A DNA stretch of 64,000 nucleotides from Lachnospiraceae bacterium (GTDB taxonomy: Bacteria; Bacillota; Clostridia; Lachnospirales; Lachnospiraceae): NCBI GenBank assembly GCA_015057005.1, contig SVFF01000011.1, forward strand, positions 1-64,000, given 5' to 3'. A program made the translations under genes and the position numbers. The number at the start of each line of letters is the position of its first letter. The first letter of the stretch is position 1. This document shows, piece by piece, positions 8,830 through 16,321 of this stretch. The notes beneath the pieces are model-generated. The model ran no database searches and was not told where the DNA came from. It worked only from the letters and a program-made list of their open reading frames with translations.

Positions 8830-9564
8830 ATGAGTGGAATAAGGTATAAGGTCGGGGAAGTGGCAAAGACAACCGGCGTAAAAGAAGGAACTATACGCTA
8901 TTATGAAAGATGTGGGTTTCTGGAAACTGTTGATCGATTATCGAACGGATATCGGGTTTATACAGAGCATCATCTGTATCAAGTGAAAATTTGTCAACTA
9001 GTGTTTTGCGGTTTTGTAAATCGAAAATTACGAAAAGTCAGTATGAACTTAATTGCAGCAGCAAAAGAATGGAATCTAAATGTATACGAAACAGTAGCCG
9101 CCGAATACCAAAAGGCAATACAGGAAGATATCGAACGAACACGTAAAGTAATCGAAATTGCCATCGATAAAACAAGTCTTCGGCAACTCTCAAGTACACA
9201 ATATACGAAAAAGCAAGCAGCCATACTGGTCGGAACAACCGAAGAATCTATCCGAAATTGGGAGCGTAATGGACTGATTCCTCAAGCAGTACCCTATCAA
9301 AAGAGATATTATTCTCAAGCAATTATAAATCGTATGCATGTAATTCGATTGCTTTTAGATACTGGTTATAGCATTATGGCAATTTACCAATTTCTTCAAA
9401 AAATTGACTCTGGTGAATATTCCGATGCCAAAAATACATTGATCAAACCAGATGAAAACGAAGATTTACAGAGTCGGGCTGATTATTATTTACAAGCGTT
9501 ACTTTATTTGCAGCAAAAAGCCGATGACTTATATAGTCTGCTTGCAGAAATGAAAAAATTATAA
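8830..9564 (+). CDS. MerR-family regulator with two HTH domains
   Basis: A 244-residue protein with two MerR-type winged-helix domains in one chain. The first (about 5-72) contains YKVGEVAKTTGVKEGTIRYYE followed by NGYRVY. The second (about 123-190) contains YTKKQAAILVGTTEESIRNWE followed by KRYYS. A helical linker (about 85-115) joins them, and a C-terminal helix (about 205-244) could mediate dimerisation. Normal MerR proteins have one such domain. There are no metal-binding cysteines near the C-terminus, so a drug or metabolite ligand is more likely than a metal. A 48-bp near-palindrome directly downstream, spanning the next promoter, is the obvious candidate target. Confidence 0.85.
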   Translation: MSGIRYKVGEVAKTTGVKEGTIRYYERCGFLETVDRLSNGYRVYTEHHLYQVKICQLVFCGFVNRKLRKVSMNLIAAAKEWNLNVYETVAAEYQKAIQEDIERTRKVIEIAIDKTSLRQLSSTQYTKKQAAILVGTTEESIRNWERNGLIPQAVPYQKRYYSQAIINRMHVIRLLLDTGYSIMAIYQFLQKIDSGEYSDAKNTLIKPDENEDLQSRADYYLQALLYLQQKADDLYSLLAEMKKL

Positions 9565-9579
9565 ACCTTGCATTTGTAC

Positions 9580-9627
9580 ACCACTTTTTGAATTAGGGAT
9601 ATAATATCCTAAAATTTGAAAGGTGGT
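9580..9627 (+). promoter_or_regulatory. Near-palindromic operator/promoter before the esterase gene
   Basis: ACCACTTT at 9580 and AAAGGTGGT at 9619-9627 flank a symmetric centre GGATATAATATCC (9597-9609) that contains the -10 TATAAT (9600-9605). TTGTAC at 9574-9579 gives a 20-base spacer, the long spacing typical of MerR-controlled promoters. The right edge doubles as the ribosome binding site region. Confidence 0.6.
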
Positions 9628-9633
9628 TTTTAA

Positions 9634-10431
9634 ATGAGAAATTCTACTATCAATGTGCGTAAATCAGAAACAGAGCACAACTTTATGCCTACCTTACAAT
9701 TATATTTATTGGACTGCCAGGAACCAAGACCCATAGTTATTGTGGTACCTGGCGGTGGATATACGAAAGTGTGCAAGGACGGCGATAGAACCGTTGTGCA
9801 GTATAATGCAGCCGGATTTCATGCAGCAGTTCTGAACTACTCGGTGGAGCCTCATTGTTTCCCGGAACCGCAACGGAATTTAGCAACAGCAATTCGAATC
9901 ATTCGTGAACATGCAGCAGAATGGAATGTGCATAAAGATAGGATTGTCGTGTGTGGTTTCTCAGCGGGCGGCCATTTGTGCGCCAGTGTTGCTACACTTT
10001 GGAATAATAAAAATGTGTTTTCGGCAGAAGAAATTGATCTAGAGATTCATAAACCTAATGCTTGCATTTTATATTCTGCTATTCTTACTACAAGACTTAC
10101 ACATTGCGAAGCATTTTTATTAGGACATGTGGGCCCAAATAATCCTGAAAATTTATTGCTGGCGACTTGTGACGTACAAGTAAATCCCAAAACGCCTCCA
10201 ACCTTTCTATACAGTACTTACGAAGACAAATTGACCAATATCGAAAATGTATTATACTACGGCGAGTCATTGAGTAAAAATAAAATCCCCTTTGAGTTGC
10301 ATATATTTCCCACAGGTGGTCATTGTGCACCTTGGTGTGATGAAACAACTTGGGCAAAGCCACCGGCAGGAAGAGATTACAAGGCAATCAAACTGTCTAT
10401 TGAGTGGTTGATAGAGTTATTTGAATTATAA
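9634..10431 (+). CDS. Alpha/beta-hydrolase (esterase/lipase-like)
   Basis: A 265-residue serine hydrolase of the BD-FAE/acetyl-esterase type. The oxyanion-hole motif is VVPGGGY (in place of HGGG), the nucleophile elbow is CGFSAGGHL, and a likely catalytic histidine is in FPTGGHC near the C-terminus. No signal peptide, so it acts in the cytoplasm; such enzymes usually remove acetyl or similar groups from sugars or small molecules. It sits behind a MerR-type promoter and overlaps in context with the following kinase gene, 19 bases away, suggesting the pair handles one substrate, possibly a drug or glycoside. The exact substrate cannot be read. Confidence 0.88.
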   Translation: MRNSTINVRKSETEHNFMPTLQLYLLDCQEPRPIVIVVPGGGYTKVCKDGDRTVVQYNAAGFHAAVLNYSVEPHCFPEPQRNLATAIRIIREHAAEWNVHKDRIVVCGFSAGGHLCASVATLWNNKNVFSAEEIDLEIHKPNACILYSAILTTRLTHCEAFLLGHVGPNNPENLLLATCDVQVNPKTPPTFLYSTYEDKLTNIENVLYYGESLSKNKIPFELHIFPTGGHCAPWCDETTWAKPPAGRDYKAIKLSIEWLIELFEL

Positions 10432-10450
10432 TAAACAAGGAGAAAACAAT

Positions 10451-11392
10451 ATGGAAATAATCGAAATTATAAACTATTTAACAAACCAAGGTGTATGGAA
10501 TAAAGTGGTCTCCTTTGAACAAATTACTCTTGGTGCCAGTGGAGCAAAACTTTTTACAATAAACGATGGTATCAAAAATTATGTCTTAAAAGTGGCTCAC
10601 GAATCTTTTCATTGCGATGAGGAACATTTGAAATCCTACCGCAAAGAATATGATTTTTATAAACTGAATCAAAAATTACGGCTTCCTTATGTACCTAAAA
10701 TCATCTATGCAGAGGTCCATTTGGTATACGGCATCTTACTTGTAATGGAGTGCTACAGAACCTTCACACATGAGCAATGGGATTTTACATTACAAAAAAG
10801 AGCAGTAGATTTGTGTGCAAAGCTAAATAGTGTACCAACTAAGCAGATGTTACCGATTGGGATAAAATGTAATCCTATGCATATTGACAAAGATTTTACC
10901 CGTAATTCCTATCACACTTGGTTAAATGTTATTGAAGAACATAATGGAAAATTTAATCGAAACCTTTTGGATGTGATATACAAAAATGTTGAAGAAGTTT
11001 GCTCTGTGTTAAACAGTGCCCCTCAGTATGTATGCCATGGAGATTTTCACCCCGAAAATATATTAACCGACGGGGAGCAGCTTTATATATGTGACTGGCA
11101 AGGAGTCAATATTGGAAAATGTGTAGGCGACATTTCCTTTTTTATCAGCAGAGGACTTGGATTTGGTATTCAAATAGATACAGAAAAGTTACTTGCATAC
11201 TATTGTGAACGTTTGTCGGAATATATTGGTATAGAAATTGAATCAGGGATCCTGCAAAAAGAACGTAGTGCATCTACCTTATTAGTTACCTTTTCATTTT
11301 GGGCAAACTATTTAAAAAATGCTTCCTATGAAAGCGTATCAAAACATTTTTTTGAAATGGAAAATGCCGCGAAAATATTAAATATAATATAA
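10451..11392 (+). CDS. APH/choline-kinase-like phosphotransferase
   Basis: Start chosen at ATG 10451, seven bases after AAGGAG (10438-10443); an upstream in-frame ATG lies inside the previous gene without a ribosome binding site. The 313-residue product has the aminoglycoside-phosphotransferase fold: N-lobe with GASGAKLFTI and YVLKVA, and the catalytic loop YVCHGDFHPENILTDG followed by the metal-binding aspartate of LYICDWQGV. Members phosphorylate aminoglycosides, macrolides, choline or sugars. The partner esterase suggests a detoxification or salvage pair, but resistance is not demonstrable from sequence. Confidence 0.85.
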   Translation: MEIIEIINYLTNQGVWNKVVSFEQITLGASGAKLFTINDGIKNYVLKVAHESFHCDEEHLKSYRKEYDFYKLNQKLRLPYVPKIIYAEVHLVYGILLVMECYRTFTHEQWDFTLQKRAVDLCAKLNSVPTKQMLPIGIKCNPMHIDKDFTRNSYHTWLNVIEEHNGKFNRNLLDVIYKNVEEVCSVLNSAPQYVCHGDFHPENILTDGEQLYICDWQGVNIGKCVGDISFFISRGLGFGIQIDTEKLLAYYCERLSEYIGIEIESGILQKERSASTLLVTFSFWANYLKNASYESVSKHFFEMENAAKILNII

Positions 11393-11396
11393 TTGA

Positions 11397-11549
11397 GGAA
11401 TCTTTATTCTGAATACAACCTTTGGAGACTCGAGAAGATTTCATAATGTTTTTGTTACAAGTACTTTGATTACCTGTAGTGTTATGTTTGAGAAGCTCTT
11501 GTCTGATAAACGCCAAGTGATCGCACAAGAAGAAACGCTAAAAATATGA
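11397..11549 (+). other. Open frame without a start, possible gene remnant
   Basis: Fifty codons are open from 11397 to a TGA at 11547-11549, with coding-like composition (FGDSRRFHNVFVTS, MFEKLLSDKRQVIAQEETLK). There is no ribosome binding site and no family match I recognise. It may be the tail of a decayed gene. Apart from this the 11393-11556 stretch shows nothing clear. Confidence 0.25.
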
Positions 11550-11556
11550 ATTGAGT

Positions 11557-11589
11557 AAAGTGAGTTGTCGTTGAGACAACTCACTTTTT
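11557..11589 (+). terminator. Strong intrinsic terminator
   Basis: AAAGTGAGTTGTC (11557-11569) pairs perfectly with its complement at 11575-11587 over a five-base loop, running into a T-run. It closes the esterase-kinase unit before the next regulator. Confidence 0.92.
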
Positions 11590-11626
11590 GTATATCTATA
11601 TATGATTTTGTGAAAACATTATGAAG

Positions 11627-11694
11627 TTACGGAATTCCATAATATTTTATTGACAAAACGGAATGTGAGTGGTATTCTGTAATTACAGAATACC
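11627..11694 (+). promoter_or_regulatory. Promoter with a perfect 24-bp palindromic operator
   Basis: TTGACA (11650-11655), a 17-base spacer and TATTCT (11673-11678) form the promoter. A perfect 24-bp palindrome (11671-11694; half-site GGTATTCTGTAA) covers the -10. An imperfect related palindrome TTACGGAATTCCATAA lies at 11627-11642. The spacing suits autorepression by the ArsR-like protein encoded next. Confidence 0.8.
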
Positions 11695-11718
11695 GTAATA
11701 ACATAAGGAGGAGACGTA

Positions 11719-12378
11719 ATGGAGAGAAATTTTGGAGCAGAGATTGATGGTTTAAAGACAGAGATTATGGAAATAAAAAGCATTATAAAGTCTTTAGCAG
11801 AAAAAGCGGATCAGAATGTATCAACAAGTGCATTGTCAAAGAATGTAAATATGGTGGATAAAACAAAACCATTAAAAAAAATCCATCCAATGAGGAATAT
11901 GCATCCTGATGAAAGACTCAGTGAAAAGATGGAAGAATTGTGTGTCCTGACAGATGAAAGAGATATCACCGGTTTGGTGACATATATGGGTGTTTTTGCG
12001 TCTGGTGGCAGACAGTCAAATTGGATACGCAATGAAGTTAACACAGATGATTTGTTGGAGCTTATAGAAAATAATATTGTTACAAAAGTATTGAATTGCC
12101 TTGGTAATCGCGATAGATTAAATATTCTTCTTGCGATTTTGAAAAAACCGAGGTCGGTAGCAGAACTGGTGCAGGAATGTGCTTTAAATTCAACTGGTCA
12201 GGCGTATCATCATATGAAACCATTGCTTGCAGCAGACTTGATTACTGAAGACACAAATAATAGTAATAAGGGTATATATATAGTGCAACCACATAAAGTA
12301 CGAGGTATTATAATGTTATTGGCTGGCATATGTGATATGGTTGATGAAACATTTACAAAAGGTAATTGGGAAGAATAA
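11719..12378 (+). CDS. ArsR-like winged-helix regulator with N-terminal coiled coil
   Basis: A 219-residue protein. Residues 1-35 form a predicted coiled coil (AEIDGLKTEIMEIKSIIKSL). After a linker, residues about 125-200 match an ArsR-type winged helix (NRDRLNILLAILKKP, SVAELVQECALNSTGQAYHH, and a beta-wing around KGIYIVQPHKV). The metal-binding ELCVCDL motif of ArsR is absent, so the signal is unknown. AAGGAGG precedes the ATG. The palindrome on its own -10 suggests autorepression, probably with control of the next small gene 21 bases downstream. Confidence 0.75.
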   Translation: MERNFGAEIDGLKTEIMEIKSIIKSLAEKADQNVSTSALSKNVNMVDKTKPLKKIHPMRNMHPDERLSEKMEELCVLTDERDITGLVTYMGVFASGGRQSNWIRNEVNTDDLLELIENNIVTKVLNCLGNRDRLNILLAILKKPRSVAELVQECALNSTGQAYHHMKPLLAADLITEDTNNSNKGIYIVQPHKVRGIIMLLAGICDMVDETFTKGNWEE

Positions 12379-12399
12379 AGAACTTGGCGAGGGAATTTT

Positions 12400-12714
12400 A
12401 TGAGGATAGAAATACAGCAAGACAGTATCTGGTATCATGGTTCTAATAAAATTTTTTCTGAGTTAAAAACAAATAGCACTATTACGCAGTGGAAAGAACT
12501 TGCAGAAGCATTTTCGCATCAACCATCGGTATTAGGTTATGATGATAATGGATTGATTTATCATAACGGTATAGAAAAAGGATATTTATACATCATCGAT
12601 GAGCCTATTACTGTAGGAATTGATGTTTACCAACATCCGAGGACAACAATGGATGATAATGCAGAGTTTTTGACAAAAAGACCTTTGAAAGTAAAGATGA
12701 TTTGTGAGTTATAA
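12400..12714 (+). CDS. Small protein with an ADP-ribosyltransferase-like opening
   Basis: A 104-residue protein. The opening IWYHGSNKIFSELK resembles the first strand of ADP-ribosyltransferase-like folds (Y-H-G-[ST]), and the spaced AFSHQPSVLGYDD and KGYLYIID segments are compatible with that fold, but no catalytic Glu motif can be assigned and the protein is short. The function is therefore unknown. It follows the ArsR-like regulator by 21 bases, most likely in one transcript. Confidence 0.6.
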   Translation: MRIEIQQDSIWYHGSNKIFSELKTNSTITQWKELAEAFSHQPSVLGYDDNGLIYHNGIEKGYLYIIDEPITVGIDVYQHPRTTMDDNAEFLTKRPLKVKMICEL

Positions 12715-12748
12715 ACATCAAGTGATTCTACATGTTTAGGAGGTGCGC

Positions 12749-13255
12749 ATGATGAAGATTAAAAAAAGTTTCTGGATCATTTTGATTTGTACAGTTTTAG
12801 TAGTTTGTTTTCTGCCGCTACCGACTCGAATCAATAAAAAAATGATTGGTACTGGATTTTACCCGGAAGGTCATGCATTGGAGACTGTGGTCACTGAAGA
12901 AACGATTCGAATTAAAGGGTGGTACTTGAGATTTCTTCTCTGGGACAATCGATTTTGGGGGGATATTCATGTTGTGAGTGAAGATCCTGAGCATGACAGG
13001 ATGCTGGTAGACAATCCTAAAGGTGTACGATTTCTGAAAGAAAATTTTTGCCGCCAAGGGCGACTGAGCTTGCTGCCATATTATGATTGCAAGATTTATA
13101 ATTTTATAGATCCTCCTATATTTGTCGAGAATGGTGCTTTTGATGAGGTGTTATACATTTCTAGTGAAGTAGAAGATCATTATATGGCTTTTCCGGCGAT
13201 TGGACGAAAGGAAGCTGTAGCGTTGACTAATAGATTGTTTCTTCCAATGGAATAA
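12749..13255 (+). CDS. Membrane-anchored protein of unknown function
   Basis: The start is ATG 12749 or 12752, behind TTTAGGAGGT; an upstream in-frame GTG lies inside that ribosome binding site. The product of about 168 residues has a single N-terminal membrane segment (about 6-24) and a predicted extracellular beta-rich domain containing two WGD/WDNRFWGD-like aromatic stretches. No known family is recognised. It has no cysteine at a lipobox, so it should stay as an uncleaved anchor or be a signal-peptide protein. Confidence 0.6.
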   Translation: MMKIKKSFWIILICTVLVVCFLPLPTRINKKMIGTGFYPEGHALETVVTEETIRIKGWYLRFLLWDNRFWGDIHVVSEDPEHDRMLVDNPKGVRFLKENFCRQGRLSLLPYYDCKIYNFIDPPIFVENGAFDEVLYISSEVEDHYMAFPAIGRKEAVALTNRLFLPME

Positions 13256-13288
13256 GTTAGTGGAGATAAACTGTACTTTTATTGATAG

Positions 13289-13340
13289 TAGTCTGATTGT
13301 AAAGAACTTGGCTGATAAATCCCAATTTATCTGCCAAGTT
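13289..13340 (+). repeat. Dispersed hairpin repeat, complete copy
   Basis: Begins TAGTCTGATT and contains a 16-bp hairpin with a single mismatch: AACTTGGCTGATAAAT (13305-13320) against 13325-13340. Partial or diverged copies lie at 23244-23304 and 26059-26100. No T-run follows, so it is not a simple terminator. Confidence 0.7.
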
Positions 13341-13374
13341 GATAATGAAAAAATCTGAATTTGTAGAGGTAAAT

Positions 13375-13803
13375 ATGCATTATAAAACTATTACATCATC
13401 GGACGAATTGTGGTACAAAGTACGAAATTATGCAGAAAGTTGTTCATGGAGAGCAGGAAAGGCATTAGCAAATGCTATGGATAACAATGCATTTCAAGAG
13501 TGGGAAAGAGTTATTGTTGCCATAGATAATGAGAAAATATGTGGATACTGTACTGTTGCAAAAACAGATTGCATTCCCGATGTTTCATATACACCTTATA
13601 TTGGTTTCATGTTTGTTGATGATATGTACAGAGGAAACAGACTAAGCCAACAACTAATCTGCTATGCAATGGATTATCTTAAGAGTGTTGGTTTTGAGAA
13701 AGTGTATTTAGTAAGTGACCATAAACACTTTGGCTTTACTGTTCAAGAGGAAGAAAAGAATGTAGATACCCCATGGAAAACGCCAATGTCTTATATTCTA
13801 TAG
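13375..13803 (+). CDS. GNAT-family N-acetyltransferase
   Basis: Start placed at ATG 13375 behind AGAGGT; an ATG at 13339 lies in the hairpin repeat. The 142-residue product fits the GNAT acetyl-CoA fold: strand VIVAIDNEKICGYCTV, the acceptor-side IGFMFVDDMYRGNRLSQQLI (with the acetyl-CoA motif R-G-N-R-L), and KVYLVSDHKHFGF. The usual YEKYGF tail of this subgroup appears shortened to HFGF, a possible small deletion. The substrate is unknown. Confidence 0.8.
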   Translation: MHYKTITSSDELWYKVRNYAESCSWRAGKALANAMDNNAFQEWERVIVAIDNEKICGYCTVAKTDCIPDVSYTPYIGFMFVDDMYRGNRLSQQLICYAMDYLKSVGFEKVYLVSDHKHFGFTVQEEEKNVDTPWKTPMSYIL

Positions 13804-13824
13804 TTGTAAGATAAACATCAATTT

Positions 13825-13913
13825 CATTGACAAAATTATGTATCAAAGGGGCCTCCTGGCTGAGTGGTTCCCTTTTTCGTCATACCATGCTATAATGGAT
13901 TTGTTTAGAAAAC
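13825..13913 (+). repeat. Terminator-promoter cassette, copy 2
   Basis: Second copy of the block at 7661-7747. A hairpin plus T-run is followed by the extended -10 TGCTATAAT (-10 at 13891-13896) and ATGGATTTGTTTAGAAAAC-like flank. Here it closes the GNAT gene and drives the histidine kinase. Confidence 0.75.
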
Positions 13914-13989
13914 ATGAAGTAATTTGAAAAGATCGATAGTAGAAAACTTGGCATTATTGAAATTATAAATACACTTATGTGGAGGTTTT

Positions 13990-15333
13990 ATGAATCTGGG
14001 TATAATTGCTTTTGAGTATGTCATTGGGTTCTGGGAGATGCTTACTTCATGCCTTTTGGCGACGATAATCTGCCAAAAAGAGGTAAAGGGTAAGAAATCG
14101 GTTACAGTCTTTGTACTGTTTGCTGCATGTGGATCTGCATTAATGTACTTTCGACAAAACGGAATGATACCGATGTCGGATTGGGTACCGGAAATAATCA
14201 TTTTTGTTACCTATGCATTTGTGATATGCCATGCAAAAATATGGAGCGCAGTGCTATGGGCTCTTTTAAATTATTTGATGATTGGTGTTGTTTCTCTTTC
14301 ATTAAGTTCTGTTATGAGCCTTGTGACAGGTACCCCCATGGAAAAGCTACACCAGACAGGAACACAGCACCTAATCCTTTGTGTAATGGTTAGATTAGGT
14401 CAGATGCTTGTGGTGGAAATAATTCATCGCATCATGTTGAGGATTAAGAAACCGTTTATTGCTCGGCAAAAAGATATGGGGTTGATAGGAATCCTTTTGT
14501 TAAGTATCATTGCATTGATGTTGTTATGGAATGGAGGTACTTATTTGACGGAGGATACCATTCCTTATGTCACCATTTCTATTTGCCTGTTGGTAATGAT
14601 ATTGAATCTGACATTGTTGTTTCTGAAAGAGATTCTGTCCAAAGAAAAATATCAAAACAAGGAACTGCAGGACCAGAATCGTCTTATCACAATGCAGATT
14701 CGTAATCAGAATGAAATCAGCGAAATGTATCATAGCATGCGGGCCTTGAAACATGATATGAATAATCATCTGCACACGATTGCAGGTTATATGCAGGCAA
14801 AAAATTATGAAGAAGCGGAAATGTACATTCAAAAAATGGCCGGAGATATCAAGGTGATAGAGGCTTATCAATGCGGTCACCCTGTAGTTGATGCACTGAT
14901 CGGCAGCAAAAGTACGCTGGCAAAGAAGAATGATATTCGTCTGGATATCGATATATCAGTGCCGTCTGAGTTGCAGATTACGGCTGATCACTTATCTATC
15001 GTGTTGGGCAATCTGTATGATAATGCCATTGATGCTAATCTGAAAATTGCAGATAAAAGCATGCGCTATATCACGATTCAGATTTTACTGAAAGGAAACG
15101 ATTTGCTTTTATGTTTTGAAAACGCAGCCATAGGCGAAGACAGAAGCGATAAATTTCATTGGACTACCTCCAAAAAGACTGTGTTTGAACATGGTTTCGG
15201 ACTGAAAAATATTGATAGAATTGTACGTATGTATGATGGTTATTGTTTCAGAGAATTGAAAAATAATGTGTTCGTATGCCGTATCAGGATACCGAATGAA
15301 AAATTGCTTACTGAAGAGAGGAGGAGCCGTTAA
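13990..15333 (+). CDS. AgrC-like sensor histidine kinase (GHKL/HPK10)
   Basis: A 447-residue sensor. The first 215 residues contain about six hydrophobic segments forming a membrane sensor. The dimerisation segment RALKHDMNNHLHTI carries the phosphorylated His255. The ATPase domain (about 300-440) has the N-box LYDNAIDAN and the G-box HGFGLKNIDRIV. This architecture is that of AgrC-type kinases that detect secreted peptides. No agrB or agrD is nearby, so the ligand is unknown. It is 12 bases before its response regulator and is driven by the repeated promoter cassette. Confidence 0.92.
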   Translation: MNLGIIAFEYVIGFWEMLTSCLLATIICQKEVKGKKSVTVFVLFAACGSALMYFRQNGMIPMSDWVPEIIIFVTYAFVICHAKIWSAVLWALLNYLMIGVVSLSLSSVMSLVTGTPMEKLHQTGTQHLILCVMVRLGQMLVVEIIHRIMLRIKKPFIARQKDMGLIGILLLSIIALMLLWNGGTYLTEDTIPYVTISICLLVMILNLTLLFLKEILSKEKYQNKELQDQNRLITMQIRNQNEISEMYHSMRALKHDMNNHLHTIAGYMQAKNYEEAEMYIQKMAGDIKVIEAYQCGHPVVDALIGSKSTLAKKNDIRLDIDISVPSELQITADHLSIVLGNLYDNAIDANLKIADKSMRYITIQILLKGNDLLLCFENAAIGEDRSDKFHWTTSKKTVFEHGFGLKNIDRIVRMYDGYCFRELKNNVFVCRIRIPNEKLLTEERRSR

Positions 15334-15345
15334 CCGGCAATCATT

Positions 15346-16053
15346 ATGCGTATAGCCATATGTGAAGACAATAAAGCGCATGCAGAGATCCTGCATGGAA
15401 TGATAAAATGCTGGGCGGAGCAAGGAAATATCAAAGTTGATATCAACTGTTTTCAGTCAGCGGAGCAGTTCCTTTTTATGATGAAAGATGAGGCTCATTA
15501 TGATTTAGCTTTTCTGGATATTCAGATGGAGAAGATGAATGGCCTTCAACTGGCGAAGTTGATCCGCAAAGAAGATAAAACCATTATTTTGATTTTCACC
15601 ACTGGATTGAAGGATTATGCAGTGAAAGGTTATGAAGTGTCTGCGGCGCGTTATCTTGTAAAGCCTTTGAAACAGAATGAAGTGAGTGAAGCACTGAAAA
15701 ATGCCGTCAAAATAATGGAACAGAACAAAAAAGATGCCATTCTTCTTACTGTAAATGGCGAAGTCAGGAGACTCCATAAAAATGATATTTACTACATTGA
15801 AGCTGAGGATCATTATATCATTGTAAAGACAAAAGGGGAAGAGATACGATTTAAGGCCAAACTAAAAGAATTTGAGCAGCAATTTCAGGAACCACAATTT
15901 TGTAAATGTCACCGTTCTGTGATTGTAAATCTTCATTATGCAGAAAAAATTTCAAAGGAGGGTGTTTGGGTAGAGGGCGGAAAAGTATTACCACTAAGTA
16001 GAATCCGCTGGGATGATTTGAACAAATGTTATATGACATATTATACGATGTGA
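15346..16053 (+). CDS. AgrA/LytTR-family response regulator
   Basis: A 235-residue response regulator. The receiver domain (about 1-120) has D58 as the phosphoacceptor in DLAFLDIQMEKMNG, with the acidic pocket CEDN and the conserved LVKPLK lysine. The LytTR DNA-binding domain (about 130-235) contains the typical YYIEAEDHYIIVKT, FCKCHRSVIVNLHY and LPLSR segments. LytTR proteins bind pairs of direct repeats spaced 21 bp, exactly the pattern found at 16183-16215, upstream of the next operon. GGAGGAG is about 20 bases before the ATG, an unusually long gap. Confidence 0.93.
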   Translation: MRIAICEDNKAHAEILHGMIKCWAEQGNIKVDINCFQSAEQFLFMMKDEAHYDLAFLDIQMEKMNGLQLAKLIRKEDKTIILIFTTGLKDYAVKGYEVSAARYLVKPLKQNEVSEALKNAVKIMEQNKKDAILLTVNGEVRRLHKNDIYYIEAEDHYIIVKTKGEEIRFKAKLKEFEQQFQEPQFCKCHRSVIVNLHYAEKISKEGVWVEGGKVLPLSRIRWDDLNKCYMTYYTM

Positions 16054-16093
16054 TAAAATGAAACATTATAAAAAGTATATTAGAACATAGGTG

Positions 16094-16124
16094 AAACTTC
16101 CGGATAATAACCGGAAGTTTTTTT
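16094..16124 (+). terminator. Terminator of the two-component operon
   Basis: AAACTTCCGG (16094-16103) pairs with 16111-16120 across a seven-base loop, followed by a T-run to 16124. It separates the kinase and regulator genes from the metG-like operon. Confidence 0.92.
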
Positions 16125-16182
16125 GTACAAAAAATATGTAAAGACCGTATACTGTATGCCTGTATGCTGAACAGTAAAATAT

Positions 16183-16215
16183 ACATTTCACGTATTGTTT
16201 TTGACATTTCACGTA
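16183..16215 (+). promoter_or_regulatory. Paired direct repeats, probable LytTR binding site
   Basis: ACATTTCACGTA occurs at 16183-16194 and 16204-16215, a 21-bp period (two helical turns). This is the standard geometry for LytTR response regulators such as AgrA. No good -35 lies downstream, while TATAAC at about 16272 can serve as a -10, which fits activation of the metG-like operon by the adjacent regulator. Confidence 0.75.
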
Positions 16216-16321
16216 CGAAAGAATTAATCTGAGTTGCTGTGTGTTATCGTAATGGTGCAGAGAGTAAGAAGCTATAACTATTACTTTGTGAGGAGAAAAT
16301 ATATTGTGGAGGTATTTGACT

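Noticed and set aside
16304-16321. Upstream GTG as the metG start
   Set aside because: It overlaps the GGAGGT ribosome binding site that is well spaced for ATG 16322.
16125-16321. T-box riboswitch before the metG-like gene
   Set aside because: No AGGGTGG-x-ACCGCG-like antiterminator sequence or terminator pair is present in this leader.
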